Origin: Typha latifolia
Lineage: Eukaryota; Streptophyta; Magnoliopsida; Poales; Typhaceae
NCBI GenBank assembly: GCA_019914945.1
Contig: CM034099.1
Location: 558,001-622,000, forward strand
Direction of reading: 5' to 3'
Length of the DNA stretch: 64,000 nucleotides
This document shows, one piece after another, positions 24,703-37,019 of the stretch. The notes under the pieces were generated by a model that made no database searches, was not told the DNA's origin, and worked only from the letters and a program-made list of their open reading frames with translations. A program made the position numbers and the translations under genes. Each line of letters starts with the position of its first letter. Within the stretch, counting starts at the first letter, position 1.

Positions 24703-27700
24703 GAATGAAAGTTGGAAGAAAAGGACACTGTTGGCTTGTTATGCAACAATTGTTTGACTTGCTCTCTTGGAATATTTGATCCTGTCTGTTTGTAAGGTGC
24801 TTATGTCATATAAGATTAGGGTTCTAACGCCATGTTATTATAATTATTGTGGATATTTTCTTTCTGCCTCAAAGAACCAAGTTATGGAAGCAAATACTAG
24901 ATAGCCTTTATTTAACTTATACTTCCCTGCAGTTAACCAAATATTCGAGATAGTTACTGATGCTTTAAGTTGGTTTTTCTTTTTATTATTATTATTATTT
25001 TCCTTTCCTTCTTTTTTCCACCTGCAAGTGAACACAATTCCATTCCATATTGATGTGCTTTGACAATTATGCTGTCAAAGACACTACGAAGTTGCTTAGT
25101 GCAGCATACAAAGTTCTTTTACTTAATCCTTTTGCTTCTACAACCTTCTTTATTTTTCGAGCTCTTCAGATGTGAAATGTTTGTCACACCATCAACACTT
25201 TATTAATTATCCCATTTCTTGTTCAGTAGTATATCTTTGCTGATTCTTCCATTGCTTTAGCTTCAGTTACTCACTCTCGTCTCCAATGTATCACCTGGAA
25301 CAGTTAGTATGCGCCTTCCCTATAAAGCATGTTGATACTTTTTAGATGATAGATGAGGACAATCTTCTAGTGTTGTTCATCTGTATTTCTGTACAAAATT
25401 TTGATCATGGAAGGAGTGATCTGATCTATCAGTTTAATGTGATAAAATGGTAAATCATAATAGATGGATGGGATCTCAATGAGATTCAATTCCTCCTTGA
25501 GTACTTTGATTGAAACTGGAGATCAAGGATTATAACTGAGCATTTTTGCACTCTTGCAAGGAAATGTTTCTCGCATCTGATCTGTAACGATCTGTTCTAT
25601 CAACTTCTTTGGTTCATATGTTGGCTAATATTTGGGAGAGAAAAATAAAAGGAAGAAAAAAATTTACTGGTTGAGAAGAGATTAATAACTGGTCATGATA
25701 ATCAGGGGATCATAGTAGGGATCTACATTTGGTTAAGTAAGAAGTTATGCAGCATGTAAGTCACGAGTAAGTCTCAGAATTATAAGAGTCCTTTATTTGT
25801 GGTGAAAAGTTTTTCAAGATTTCCTTGAACCAAAGTTTTATTTGCTGGAGCTTGTGAAAGCTGAAAATGGACTTTTTTTTATGCTTAAAAGTCCTAGACT
25901 GGAAACACTTAAACGTTGTGGAAGTTAGTTTTAGGTACACCTTGAGTGATGAATGCACCTCTCATGTGGGAAGTACTGGAGATAGATGTTTACTGAATTC
26001 AAGTTGATTCGGTCTGTCAAATTTTACTAGAGGGACATGAAGAAAATTCTACAAAAGAGTAGGTTTCAGCATTATGTAGGTAAAGAACACGTGAAGTGTG
26101 ATATGGACTGGTAATGGATCTGCTTTTGATTGTTTATGTTTTGGTTTTACAGAACATTATCAATCTAAACTCTAAAGTACATAGGAGACAAAATGGTGAT
26201 AAGTTGATATTTCTCAAAAATGGTGATAAGTTAACTTATTCCACAGAAGCAAAGGGCCAGATGGAATAAAATTATTGAAGTATGTTTGAAATGGAAATTA
26301 GATGGATGGGAAAAAAATGCTTTAGGTGAATTCAGGCATAGCTTTCGTAATACTTTCTCAGTAGATCAATCTAATCTGAATGCTACTTTACTGCCACAAA
26401 TAGCGAAGCAAATTAAAACATAATGAGCTAATGTAGACTGCCTTGTACCAGGGCTAGGTTTGTTGCGGCAAGCTGAAGAGGTAAGAATTGAGAGAGACGA
26501 AGCAACGCCAGGATCTAAAACATAGAGGTATGTTTTCTTTTGAGAAATGTTATAACACTAACTAAAGACATCCAGATTTAAGATTCACTTTATTTATGTT
26601 GATTTAAATTTTAATTTATCTAAGAAAATTAACATAGGTTAGAGAATCATGCTCATGGAAAAAGTTGGACTAGATTGATTGGAACACGACTTTTTTTTGG
26701 GTTGAGAAATTTGATTGGAGCATGACTTAGGATGGCAAAACATATGTTATGACATCTAACTTGGCAATCCACTCTATATACAAGATAAACCAAGTATTTA
26801 TCTTGATCAAATAAGTAGTAGGGCTTCTAAAGAAACCTATACTATTTAAGTCTCTTTTCTAAAGGATGCTTGTTTCTCAGGCCTTTTAACTAATTTTTGT
26901 TCGACGCACTAACTATGAAAAACAGAAGTCATTGTATATGAATTATACACAATTTTAGCACTATAAAATCATTATAGCCCTTACTAGGAGAAACTTGGGT
27001 TGCTCTCGACCTTTACTCTAATCAGCTTAATCTTAACTATTTTGGGTAGTCTTTTGCCCAAATCAAATCAAGTCTAGTCAGGATCATAACTGACTCTCAG
27101 CTCAACTAGATTTGCACATACACAAGCAGAAGGTTCTTATAAATACTTTGTAAATATCTGTATTTGGTGATTAGGCTCTTATTTTGATATTTGCTAAACT
27201 ACTTAATAGCCCTTGGAATGTTAATCATCATCAGTACTTCATATATGCAAGTTCTTGGAACAGATAAAATATAATTTAATCGACTTACCCATTGTCAATC
27301 TGTTGGTATTTGGAGAATAAGGGAGAATAGGAGGAGTAGCTGAGTGTATGTGCAGTAACATATCAAAAAGTGATTCTCTTATGCCATAGAAAAGAAATTA
27401 TGGGAAATTAGATTGACCTACAAATCATGGACCATGGACAAAGAGTCTGTTTACCTCATTAATACTTCTCATTTGCACACATAGGCAATGATTTTCAGTT
27501 GCAAAAGTTGATGCAGATTTCTTCATTACTTGGATGGTTAAATCCTGTAGGAGTACAAGCAAGATAAAAGGCAGTAGCTCTTAAGATATAATACAAAATT
27601 AGAACTGCATGTGATATCAGTATTAGAAATCATTCCCTCCTGGTCATTTTGCCGTATAAGTGGAACAAGCTTATATTAAAAAGAGTAGAGAAGATTAAAA

Positions 27701-28690
27701 AAAGAAAAAGAAAAAATAGATTAATCTTACTGCAAGCGAGTCTTAGTCTTTAGAAAGAACACATGCCATAGTAGTCTAGAATTATTCTTAAGTTTTATAA
27801 TTAAAAAAAAAAGAATTGGCTTTATTTTTCACATGCCATAGCAATCTTTACTGTTGTCAAATAGCGCACATGGATCATATTCATACGTGACGCCCTCCTA
27901 GAATGTCGCTCCCGACTCCGCACTTCCATAAGCACTTGGTCTAATCTATTCTTATTCTATTCTACTTTTTTTTATAAAAAAAAATATAATCTTATTTTAT
28001 TGATTTGGTGTTATTGTTTTTACCTTTTTCTTTATTTTTTTTTTGGTGAGAAAGATGTAGATATGTTGTTTTAGATATGTTAAGCATAGGACAGGACAGA
28101 AAGAAAAAGAAAGAAAAAGAAAGAAGAAATCTGCACAAGAAACATATGTAACACCACCGCAGGTTCTCTGTTATTGCTCCCCACTCCCACTTGCATATAT
28201 AACACCTGGGCTTTTCAATTTCCAACATGTGGGTAATAATTTGTTGGAGTTAAATAAGGCTCTCTCTTTGCTGAGTCATTAAGATGTGACATCCGTGTTG
28301 GCTGGGTCCTAATCCTATTCGCTCTTTTTGGAAGTCTCTATTCTTCCTTCGGATAAAATAGCATTATTCGCGGCTACCTCGTAGCTTCTTGGCGCCATCC
28401 CCCACGTTTTGCTATTTTAGTGGGGCCCGCGTGCTCTGTTTTGATTCCAGTATTTGAACGTTTTAGATCAATTCAAAGGGGGAGTACGATACGAGTGTAC
28501 GTCGATCCCTTTTTTGTCACGCGGGCAAATTTAGAGGCGACGGTCGTCACCAGCACGCTCGTTTTCTCTGGGGAGGAAGAATTGACCGTTCTTCCAAATC
28601 CAAATTCCCAATTTGACCACGTGTTGTAAACTCACAGTTGCACTTACCTAAGAGGCATTTAAATTTCGCGGGAAGATAAGAGATAGGGAT
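24703..28690. other. Four kilobases with no recognisable gene
   Basis: AT-rich sequence with short frames only. A stretch near 26240-26520 reads through as WKLDGWEKNALGEFRHSFRN before stops and may be repeat-derived. The last 450 bp (from about 28240) are less AT-rich and should contain the bHLH promoter. Confidence 0.4.
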
Positions 28691-28713
28691 GAGAATTATA
28701 GTCATAGAGAGAG

Positions 28714-28714
28714 C

Positions 28715-28741
<27 letters not shown>
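28714..28741. repeat. (GA)n microsatellite in bHLH leader
   Basis: A GA tract ends about 10 bp before the chosen start codon. It would be translated as an RERE tail if the upstream ATG at 28689 were used, which argues for the start at 28752. Confidence 0.85.
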
Positions 28742-28745
<4 letters not shown>

Positions 28746-28751
28746 GGAGAG

Positions 28752-30648
28752 ATGCTTATGGATTCCTTCTATTCCTATCAAGACGAACTCTCCCATGGGG
28801 ACATGGCCATGTGGGCCTTCTCCCCGGAGGTTCCATTTGATTTCATTCCGGCCATTCCGGATTTGCCGGCGGCCAAGGAGGAGACAATGTTACGGGGGAG
28901 CGCCTTCGAGAAGTACATAAAGCCGGAGTTCGGGCGGACGACGGAGTGCTCGAGTTCGGGTTCGGGTAGAGGTTCCGGTCCGAACAACATCCACCGGCGA
29001 GTGATCAAGGTATTGAGAAAGATCCCGAGAGCCCCGGAGGATAGCAGAGGGGTGGAGGGGAGCCGCGGATTTCGGCATATGATGAGGGAGAGACAGAGGA
29101 GAGAGAAGCTGAGCCAGAGCTATGCAGATCTCTACTCCATGCTTTCATCCAGATCCAAGGTTGGTTCTTTTGTTTTCCTTCTTGCAATCTCGAATTATCT
29201 GGGAAGTAAACATACTCAAACGGAAATCATGATCTGCAATTAGTTTATATGTTCTCGAGTATTATGAAGTTTCAGAGTTGCCCTTTCTGAAACAATTTTT
29301 CGCCTTTCAAATTTTAGGGCTTTTTGCTTGTTGTGATTCTAGTATAAATGTTGGTAGCTAATCTACAATTAGTACTAATACTAGTAAGTTCAAGTAACCT
29401 AATTTCGATAGAAATTACTGCAGACAATTTTGGCCTCTCAACTTTTAGGGCTTTTTGCTGGGTGTGATTCTAGTATACAATTATTACTAGTACTAGTAAG
29501 TTCAAATTTCTTCTTTTACTTATCGAAGCCTGTGAGGAAATTGACGCTGTGGATATGATTAGATGTCCAAGTAACCTAATTTCGATAGAAATTATTGTAG
29601 TTTTCGACTCTGCAAGCTAATTGTGACTTGTTTGAATTTAGGGTGATAAGAACTCCATAGTGCAATCAGCCGCTGTGTATGTACGAGAATTGAAGGGAGT
29701 GAGAGATGAGCTGCGGAGGCGCAATGAGGAACTCAAGGCAAGGATACTGGGCAGTGGTGCACAATGTCCTGAAGGGGTCAAGATTAAGTTTCAGGTGGCA
29801 AATCCACCATCTGCCATCGATTCTATGATCGCGGCTCTCAGATGTTTGAAGAGTATGGATGTCACGGCGAGATCGATCCAATCCGGTTTCTCCTGCCACG
29901 AGCTTTCGGCGTCCATGAGCATTGAAACAAAGGTTACCATGAAATTTCTTTTGCTTGGGCTAGATGCATGCTGCAGTCTTAATTACTTAAGAGACACTCA
30001 TCAGTCGTGGTAGTCCAGAATAATAGTTTGCCTTTGTTTCCCACTAACTTTAAGCAAATGGTTTCAATTCAGGAAAATAAAATGGTATCCATCATTCTTT
30101 GTCAGCATAATCTATAAGAGTAGATGGTATCAAAGCAGAAGATTGTAAGTCTATAAACATTCTCAAATCGGAGTGACGAAGGACTATAACAATACATACC
30201 ACCAGAAGTCTCCACTTGTGAATTAAACAAATTCGATCTATTCTTGTCTTGATACCATATACAATTACTAATTACTCTGAAACCCAATGATGAGGAGGAT
30301 TTTTTTTTTCTTTCTTTCTTTCTTCTTCTTCCATAAGTATTGTAGTCTAAATATGTGGATTGAAGGCAAGTCAATTTGAAGATAGACAGACACCCTATGA
30401 CCCACGTGGGATTTAATAGTAATTTTGGAAGTTTTGATGCACATGGATTAGGATCAGTAGCTTTAAGTAATAAAGAGATAGCTTATTTAATTAACCATTT
30501 CTTTCATTTTTGTCCATAGATGGCGGCTGGAGAGGTTGAGAGAACGGTGAAGGAAGCTCTAAAGGATGTGCAGACGAAAAAGTCTCGTTTCTTTCTTCCT
30601 GGAAGCAACGCATTGCCGCAAAACCGTCACACGGGGAATGTGATTTGA
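28752..30648 (+). CDS. BHLH92: bHLH transcription factor, bHLH92-like, complete
   Basis: Three exons, GT-AG, all in phase 0: 28752-29159, 29642-29932, 30520-30648, giving 275 residues. The acidic N-terminal half (MAMWAFSPEVPFDFIPAIPD) precedes a basic helix-loop-helix at about residues 110-165. The basic region RHMMRERQRREKL keeps His, Glu and Arg at the E-box-contacting positions (H..xE.xRR), helix 1 is QSYADLYSMLSS, the loop DKNS, and helix 2 IVQSAAVYVRELKGVRDEL. An intron splits the loop, a common position in plant bHLH genes. The C-terminal domain (GVKIKFQVANPP, AAGEVERTVKEALKDV) looks ACT-like. Arabidopsis bHLH92 is a nuclear factor induced by salt, drought and cold. The naming rests on overall layout; the bHLH call is certain. 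Confidence 0.9.
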
Positions 30649-33049
30649 GTTGGGAGATTTCCTTTCTCAAAAGTTTGTCAACGCGGATCTTACACTCGCC
30701 TTCATTCTTTGTCGTTTTCTGTCCTTTTCTCTTCTTCTTCTTCTTTTTTTCCGCCCTTTTCCGACTAGTGGAAGCAGCTATTCTGACGTGCTGTTTATAT
30801 GCGCTCTTCCTGGAAAGCCTCACGCCGATGGTTACCTTGGTTCTAACTTTTAGGTCTAATTTTTGGCAGAGCATGTCAGATTGTGAGTCACCGAGTCTCA
30901 CTCTGCTGCAGTCAATGTCACGTTTACATCGTGATCAATTTCGTTCTTGTTTCTTTCTTTATTTCTTTCTTTCTTCTTTTTTAAAAAAAATTCTACAGGA
31001 TGTAAAATATATGCAAATTGTGACTTCATAGGCTGGTGCTTCTTTGTAGGAATGTAATAAAGACTAGAGTTATTAAATTGTTTTTCAAAGATGCGGACTT
31101 AAAATGTGTCATGTAAATAAAGATAAAATTCCATGATGAAAGAGGATTGTATAAACTTATTGGGATTCAATTTGTTATAGGTCGAGTGGGTTAGACTGAG
31201 CTTCCCAGCAGTAGCAGGCACCTCATTTAAAGTTCGTCTGAGCTGAAAGAGGAGACACACAGAATGTTTTTATTTTCTTTAATACTAATATACTATCGCA
31301 GCGGTCAAATAGTTGGAGAATATGACGTGGATAGCAGATGAAATCATTAGGCTTATTTTGAGCCTACAATAAAATCCAGTGGTCAAATAGTAAATCGCCC
31401 ACTGGGCTTTATTTGAGCAAGTGATGCAAATAAATCTTGCTGTTGGGCCCACTGGGATGGACCATGTAGTAAGTAGGGGTAGCTGCATTGTTGTCATGGG
31501 CTCACTGGGCTATCCTTGTTTCTAAACTTGAAGTCGGACTCATCAATTTGGTCGAACGCGAGGCTCAAAACCTGAACAGAATACTATCCAATTAAATTTG
31601 GATCCAAGAAGACCCAAAATAACCTGAACAGTGGAGTGTAACAGCTGAATAATAGACCGTGCAGCCCTCCATATAGTTCAAGTCTCTTTAAAAAAACATA
31701 GGCTCTAACAATGCCACTTTATATCTTTAACATTTTATCTTCAAACAAGCATAACTTCTCATTCCCTAAAAAAAAATTCTAGTAGTTAAATGTACATAGC
31801 TTCTGTTTTTTTAATATATATAAACTATGAACTTATAGTCTAATCATACGTCAGTTAAAAAATTTACTCCTCCCTGACATACAAAATAGATAATTATGTC
31901 CACTCGAAGATTTACGCGTAAATAAACCACAAGAGAAAAAGAGAAAAGATAAAGATATAATAAATGTATGAAACTTTATTGCCGAGTTGGCTTCTCCCAG
32001 AACGAGGCTCTTGTAATTAAACTTACGAAGATAGGTTTATCAACAATGAGTTAGAAAAGATGATGGATGATCCAAATGTTGTTTTGAGGCTTTGTAATAT
32101 TTGCAGTTTCCCAGTCTATAACTCTATAGGTGTTAAGCTCTAATGCAGAAGGATGAGATTGAGCCACGAGTCAGAACCGCCTTCTTGATTTGATTGAGAA
32201 ACTGTTTAGTTTAAAAAATTTATAAATAATGTATTCAATAGATATAGTGTCTAATCTAAAACTTATTATTTTAATTTAATATATTAAAAATTAAAAAATA
32301 TATATTTTAAAATTTTAGTTAGCATGTAAGTTTTTGGCATCAATTTAATTCAAATAGATGCCAAAAAGATCTATCTAGTCTAACACCCATATCTCTTCCC
32401 TCAAAAATTTAATTTTCTTTTAATTAAAATATAATAAAATAAATATTAAAATAGTACTGTAAAGTAATATTAAAATCAACGTATATCGTTATAAAATACA
32501 ATTAATCAAACAATCTAAATACATCATAAAAAAAAAACAAATATTTTTTAATACATATATATTTCTATATTAATCTCGTATACCGTACTGACAGTTACAT
32601 AACCAATACTATCATGCACCATCCCGATAGTTAAATAACCAATACAATCAATCAATCAATCAATCTATCCTCAACTAAATCCGCGTAACAATTTAAGACT
32701 TCTTTTGGACTTAAAATTTCCAGCCCACATCATTGCTTCAACCTTCGTCTCTGCTGCTCCTGCTACGTATATTACTATTACTTCGAAGGGTACACTACTG
32801 GTCCTGGATCTATTACCGGTCGGGGTTGGTCCTGCTCGCTTTGGTTCTACTGAGCCCATCCATTAGGAACGGAACGGAACCAATAGCAAACGGCAAGCCG
32901 TTGTTAAAATTACACAAGTACCCTCACAAGAGATACGGTAAAACTATTATTTTCATTTAAAGAAAGCGAGGCACGTCATGCCCCGCATTACCCCTATTAC
33001 AGCATCAAATTTACAATCAAAGCGACTCACGGAAACTATTCATATAATA
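30649..33049. other. bHLH 3' flank and AT-rich spacer
   Basis: A pyrimidine-rich 3' UTR-like segment (to about 31060) is followed by AT-rich DNA without exons and a short CAAT repeat at about 32646-32665. H1 3' UTR sequence is expected just left of 33050. Confidence 0.4.
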
Positions 33050-33908
33050 CTACTTTGCTTTCCTAGCCGACGATTTCTTCGCCAGAGACTTCCCCGCCGG
33101 CTTAGCAACCTTCGGCTTCTTCGCCGTCTTTGTGGCCGCAGAAACCGGAGCCACCCTCTTCGTCCCAACAGACTTCTTCCTCGGCGCTGCTTTAGCCGAA
33201 GTCTTCGCAACCTTCTTCGCCGCAGACTGTGGCTTTGGCTTTGCTACGGCTGCCTTGGGTTTCGCTTTCGGCTTGGCGACCGCAGTTGACTTCGGCTTGG
33301 GTTTCGCGGCTGCGATTTTAGACTTCGGTTTCGGCTTGACGGTTGCTGAGGCCTTAGCCTTCGGCGCCGCCGGCATAGGCTTAGGCTTAGGCTTCTCCGC
33401 GATCGGAGCAGTCCGTGGGCGAGCTGGAGGTAACTTGTAGGAATTCTTGACCTTGGTGAGTTTACCGCTCGCTGTGAGCTTCTTGAGGTGGAAGAGGAGA
33501 AGCTTCTTGAAGTTTGGAGGGAGATGGGCCTTATGCTTGTCCTCGATGTACTTCCCGATCGCGTACTGGCTCGACCCGGTCCTCTCCTTCAGAGACGCGA
33601 TCGCCTCCCCGATCATCTACGATTGCCACAATACTAATCAGATCCGAACAGACCGGATCGGAAGCCCAGAGAATAAACAAAAAAAACAGAAAATAAGGAA
33701 CGAGTTTGAGGCTTACCGCAATGTACGGGGGATGAGAAGGAGGGGATCGAGGCTTCGCTGCAGCGGAGGGCTTCGTCTTCGCCTCCTTGGGCTCTTTCGC
33801 GCCACGTGTCTTCTTCGGTAATGCTGCCGGTGCTTCCTCCGCCGGTGGAGTGCTCTCGACCGGCTCCGCCACTGCTGGAACGTCGGCAATAGTGTCCTCT
33901 GTCGCCAT
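33050..33908 (-). CDS. H1: Linker histone H1, complete
   Basis: Two exons on the minus strand: 33717-33908 and 33050-33616, GT-AG, phase 0, 252 residues. A short acidic/proline-rich tail (VAEPVESTPPAEEAPAALP) is followed by the winged-helix globular domain from SHPPYIA through MIGEAIASLKERTGSSQYAI, GKYIEDKHK, NFKKLLLFHLKKLTASGKL to NSYKLPPA. The intron falls inside the first helix region, as in other plant H1 genes. The long C-terminal tail is Lys/Ala/Pro-rich with KPKPK and AKPKAKPKA repeats and no acidic residues. H1 binds linker DNA at the nucleosome dyad and compacts chromatin. The stress-induced H1 class is shorter, so this looks like a main-type H1. Confidence 0.96.
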
Positions 33909-34010
33909 GGGAGGAATAGAAATCAAGAGCCGAGGGATTTAGAATTAGGGAGTAGGTATCGGAGAATTAAAGAAGAGGCTTCGACGGCTGCGGAAGAAAA
34001 GAAAGGAACA

Positions 34011-34020
34011 TTATTTATAG
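34011..34020 (-). promoter_or_regulatory. H1 TATA box
   Basis: CTATAAATAA on the minus strand, about 105 bp upstream of the H1 ATG, gives a plausible core promoter. Confidence 0.6.
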
Positions 34021-35664
34021 GGAAGCATGAGTAAAGCGACTAGCAGGTGGCGCTATATCATTGGATAATTTAGCTGCGCACGGATCTCTCTCGTGAATGA
34101 TTCGAATTCCGCGTCGTTGGATATTTCAACAATCAACGGTTGAGAGCTTCCGAATGGCTGCGGTTAGGATTGAGGAATTGGTATAGAGGGTGGGGACTTG
34201 GACCGAGTTCGAGTGTGTTTTTCCTTACGTTTCATATGGGAATAACTTGAGCTACAATTGATGAATTTGAGTAAATTTTGAACCAGGTAATAGATATGGA
34301 TCTTAGATTTCAAAAGAGTATAAAATTGTATGATTTGGTTCACAGACTGCAGATAATTTCTTATTCAAAGTCGTACTGGTCATGCACAAGGTTCTGCTGT
34401 GAGCTTGGCGACGTTTTAAACCAATTTGAAGAATAAATCGACCGCTTTGTTCTAATTTCTTCATTGGAGATGATAGTAGACGAGGAAAGGGTTTTATGGA
34501 ACTTGGAATTAAGAGAATTAGACGATAAACGAGTGAAAATTTAGCATCTGAAAGCCACTGAAGTGACACACTTTTCTCTTCTTCTTTTTTCATTTGAAGT
34601 TAATGGTTTGTCATGCTCAAGGTAACAGTGTGCTACAATTCAAATCCTGTAAGTAGTTGAATCACTCTGCATACTATACCATTTAAAATGAGTTACAGAT
34701 TGATGCAAACCAACTGTTTGTAGTATTTACAGACAGAGGCATTTCGTGAATCAAATCATCAAATTTGTGCTGAAAGATTAAAGGCATCAACCCATTCTTT
34801 GTATCTAGTGTCTGAAATTGGGCAGAATATTTGATATCCTAAAACCACTTTATTGGTTCAGAAGTTGGCATAGATAGTAGAATGGATTTCACCAACAAAA
34901 TCCACAACCGTAAAGTTTTTCTGCCATTCCAATGCTTAAGTGAAAGTCTAACTTTGTCTCTTAGCTGTTACTGCTAGCTAATTCTTCTATAATCCTTTAC
35001 GATTATGGAAAGCAACACTAATCCTCCACCAAAGAAAAGGAAGAGCTTGTCAGCTAACATACTTTCTTCAATCTATACTTCTTCCATTTCCATAGCTTCT
35101 GTGCATGATGAGATTGAGATAATAAGAGAATATAAGATCCAACCAATCCTTTTTATAGTAGTTTTATTTTTTTCCTTTAGACAAAAGCAGGTACACTGGC
35201 TCAGTTCCACAACCAAACCCCAAAATTGAATTGATTTGAGATAGATCCACACCAAGTTTCACAATTTTACATCAGATCAGATTAAACAAACATAAATAGT
35301 TCTTTTAACTCAACACATCTAACATTAGATTTGCATGAACTACCTCTCAGTGATTATTGGGATGAAAGATAAATCTTAAGAGTTGCTGAGGTTTAGAAAC
35401 TTGTCATGAGAAGCAATGTGTCGTAAGGTTTAACAAGAAAGGTTGGTATATATTGAATCGTGAAAGTCGATGAGTGATCAAGCTTCTTGTCAATCACTAT
35501 AAATTTTAGTAAGTAGTTTGGATCCATAGTTTTTTACTCATTTTGAAATTTTTTCAAATAATTTTTTTTTATGTTTGTGATCATATTTTTCAAGCATTAT
35601 TTTTCAAATATATTATCAATAGTAAAGTGTAAGCCTAACAGGACATTTTTTTTACATTTTTTAA
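34021..35664. other. H1 upstream region and spacer
   Basis: It contains the distal H1 promoter. A 74-codon frame at 35005-35229 (MESNTNPPPKKRKSLSANIL) has a basic start but quickly turns low-complexity, and I do not support it as a gene. Confidence 0.35.
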
Positions 35665-35673
35665 TTAGTATAA

Positions 35674-37010
35674 GGGATAATTTTCCTTTTCACCCCCTAA
35701 ACTATCACCCATTTTCATAATAACCTTCTTAACTTTTTTTTTTGTACACACTAACCCTCTGAACTATTAGAAATATTTCACCCCCTTGACGTTGTTGACA
35801 GAATCAGTGAATTAACTAAATTGCCCCTCCACTTATAATGACAGAATAGTTAAATGGTTTAGCTAATATTAAATATTTTTTTAATTCTTTCATTGTTGTA
35901 TGTTCTAATCTCATTTCTCCCAAAATTCCTTTATTCCTCTCCAATCTTTCTCACCCGACATCTCCAAGCACATCTCACCCCAGCCCAAGCTCTACCTGAG
36001 TACATTCTTTTCTCTCTTCCTCTCTTTCTCTTCTCTCTCTGTGGTTGCTCCGGATCCTTTGAAATAATCTCATAAAAAACAAAACAACTAACGAGAAGGG
36101 CGCAGACCCACATCCCCTTCTCCATGCCCATCCCTCTCAAAACCCCAATCTCTAAAAATAAAGAGACCCAAAATTATTGAAGAATCTGATAAAAATAGGC
36201 TAATGGTGGCAACTTTTTAACCTTTTGTACCAGAAGGAAGAAAATTTTTGGTGAGTGGTAGAGAAAGAGTTCCTCCCTTCTAGCAATCTTCCTTTCTTTG
36301 CTTGTCTTGCTCTTGGCAGCTTAGCTTCAAATTGGTCAGACTATATTTTTTTTCTCTTACTTTCTCGGCTTTGGATTTGTGAATGGTCTCCATTAGCACT
36401 CTCTTGTGCCTCTATGCCTATGACCAGAATGTCGCCCATTCCTCTTGGCCTCCAAGGCTTGCTTTGCATGAGATCGTGAGTGAATTTTCATCAGTTTCTT
36501 GATGATGAATCCATCATTCACAAGCTTCCAGATATTTTAGCATTAGTTGGCCATGAAGATCTCATTGACCTTATTAGGATCAAGCCAGTCCTTGCAGCGG
36601 CCACAAAACGAGAATGCTCGTGACGAGCCGCTTCTCTAACTTGAGCAACACCATCGCCTCTCCTCAATCTTGATGTCGATCGCTCGATTTAGTGGAGAAG
36701 GAGAAGAACAAGGTCAACCTCAAAATTAGAAAAGTGGAGAAAGAGGTGGGATGCAGCAGAGATGGGGAGAGGGAAAGGTATTTTGGTCATGATAAAAATT
36801 TATTTTAAGTTGTCACTGCATATAAAGATATTTTGGCTATTTAATTGTCACGTGATAACAACTTATGGACGGAATAGGTAACAGAACCCTAACGGAAGGG
36901 TTCAAGTTAGGTGTTTCTAATAGTTCAAATGGTCAATGTGTACCAAAAAAAGTTAAGGGGGTCATTGTAAAAATTGGTGTTAGTTTAGGAAGTGAAAAAG
37001 AAATTATCCC
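35674..37010. mobile_element. MULE (Mutator-like) non-autonomous element, 1.3 kb, with 9-bp duplication
   Basis: Terminal inverted repeats begin GGGATAATTTTCC at 35674 and end GAAATTATCCC at 37010. They match for about 130-150 bp with scattered mismatches (shared CACCCCCTAAACTATCACC-like and AACTATTAGAAA blocks). The element is flanked by TTAGTATAA (35665-35673) and TTAGTATAG (37011-37019), 9 bp with one mismatch. Long TIRs and a 9-bp duplication define Mutator-like elements. There is no transposase. The interior includes gene-like sequence (for example [20 protein letters not shown] near 36500), so it may be a Pack-MULE carrying a captured host fragment. Confidence 0.88.
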
Positions 37011-37019
37011 TTAGTATAG

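Noticed and set aside
34635..34655. ATTCAAATCC resembling a tRNA B box
   Set aside because: There is no A box at the right distance and no acceptor stem or cloverleaf.
35005..35229. 74-codon frame starting MESNTNPPPKKRKS
   Set aside because: A nuclear-signal-like start, but then a Phe/Ile-rich tail, no promoter and no family match.
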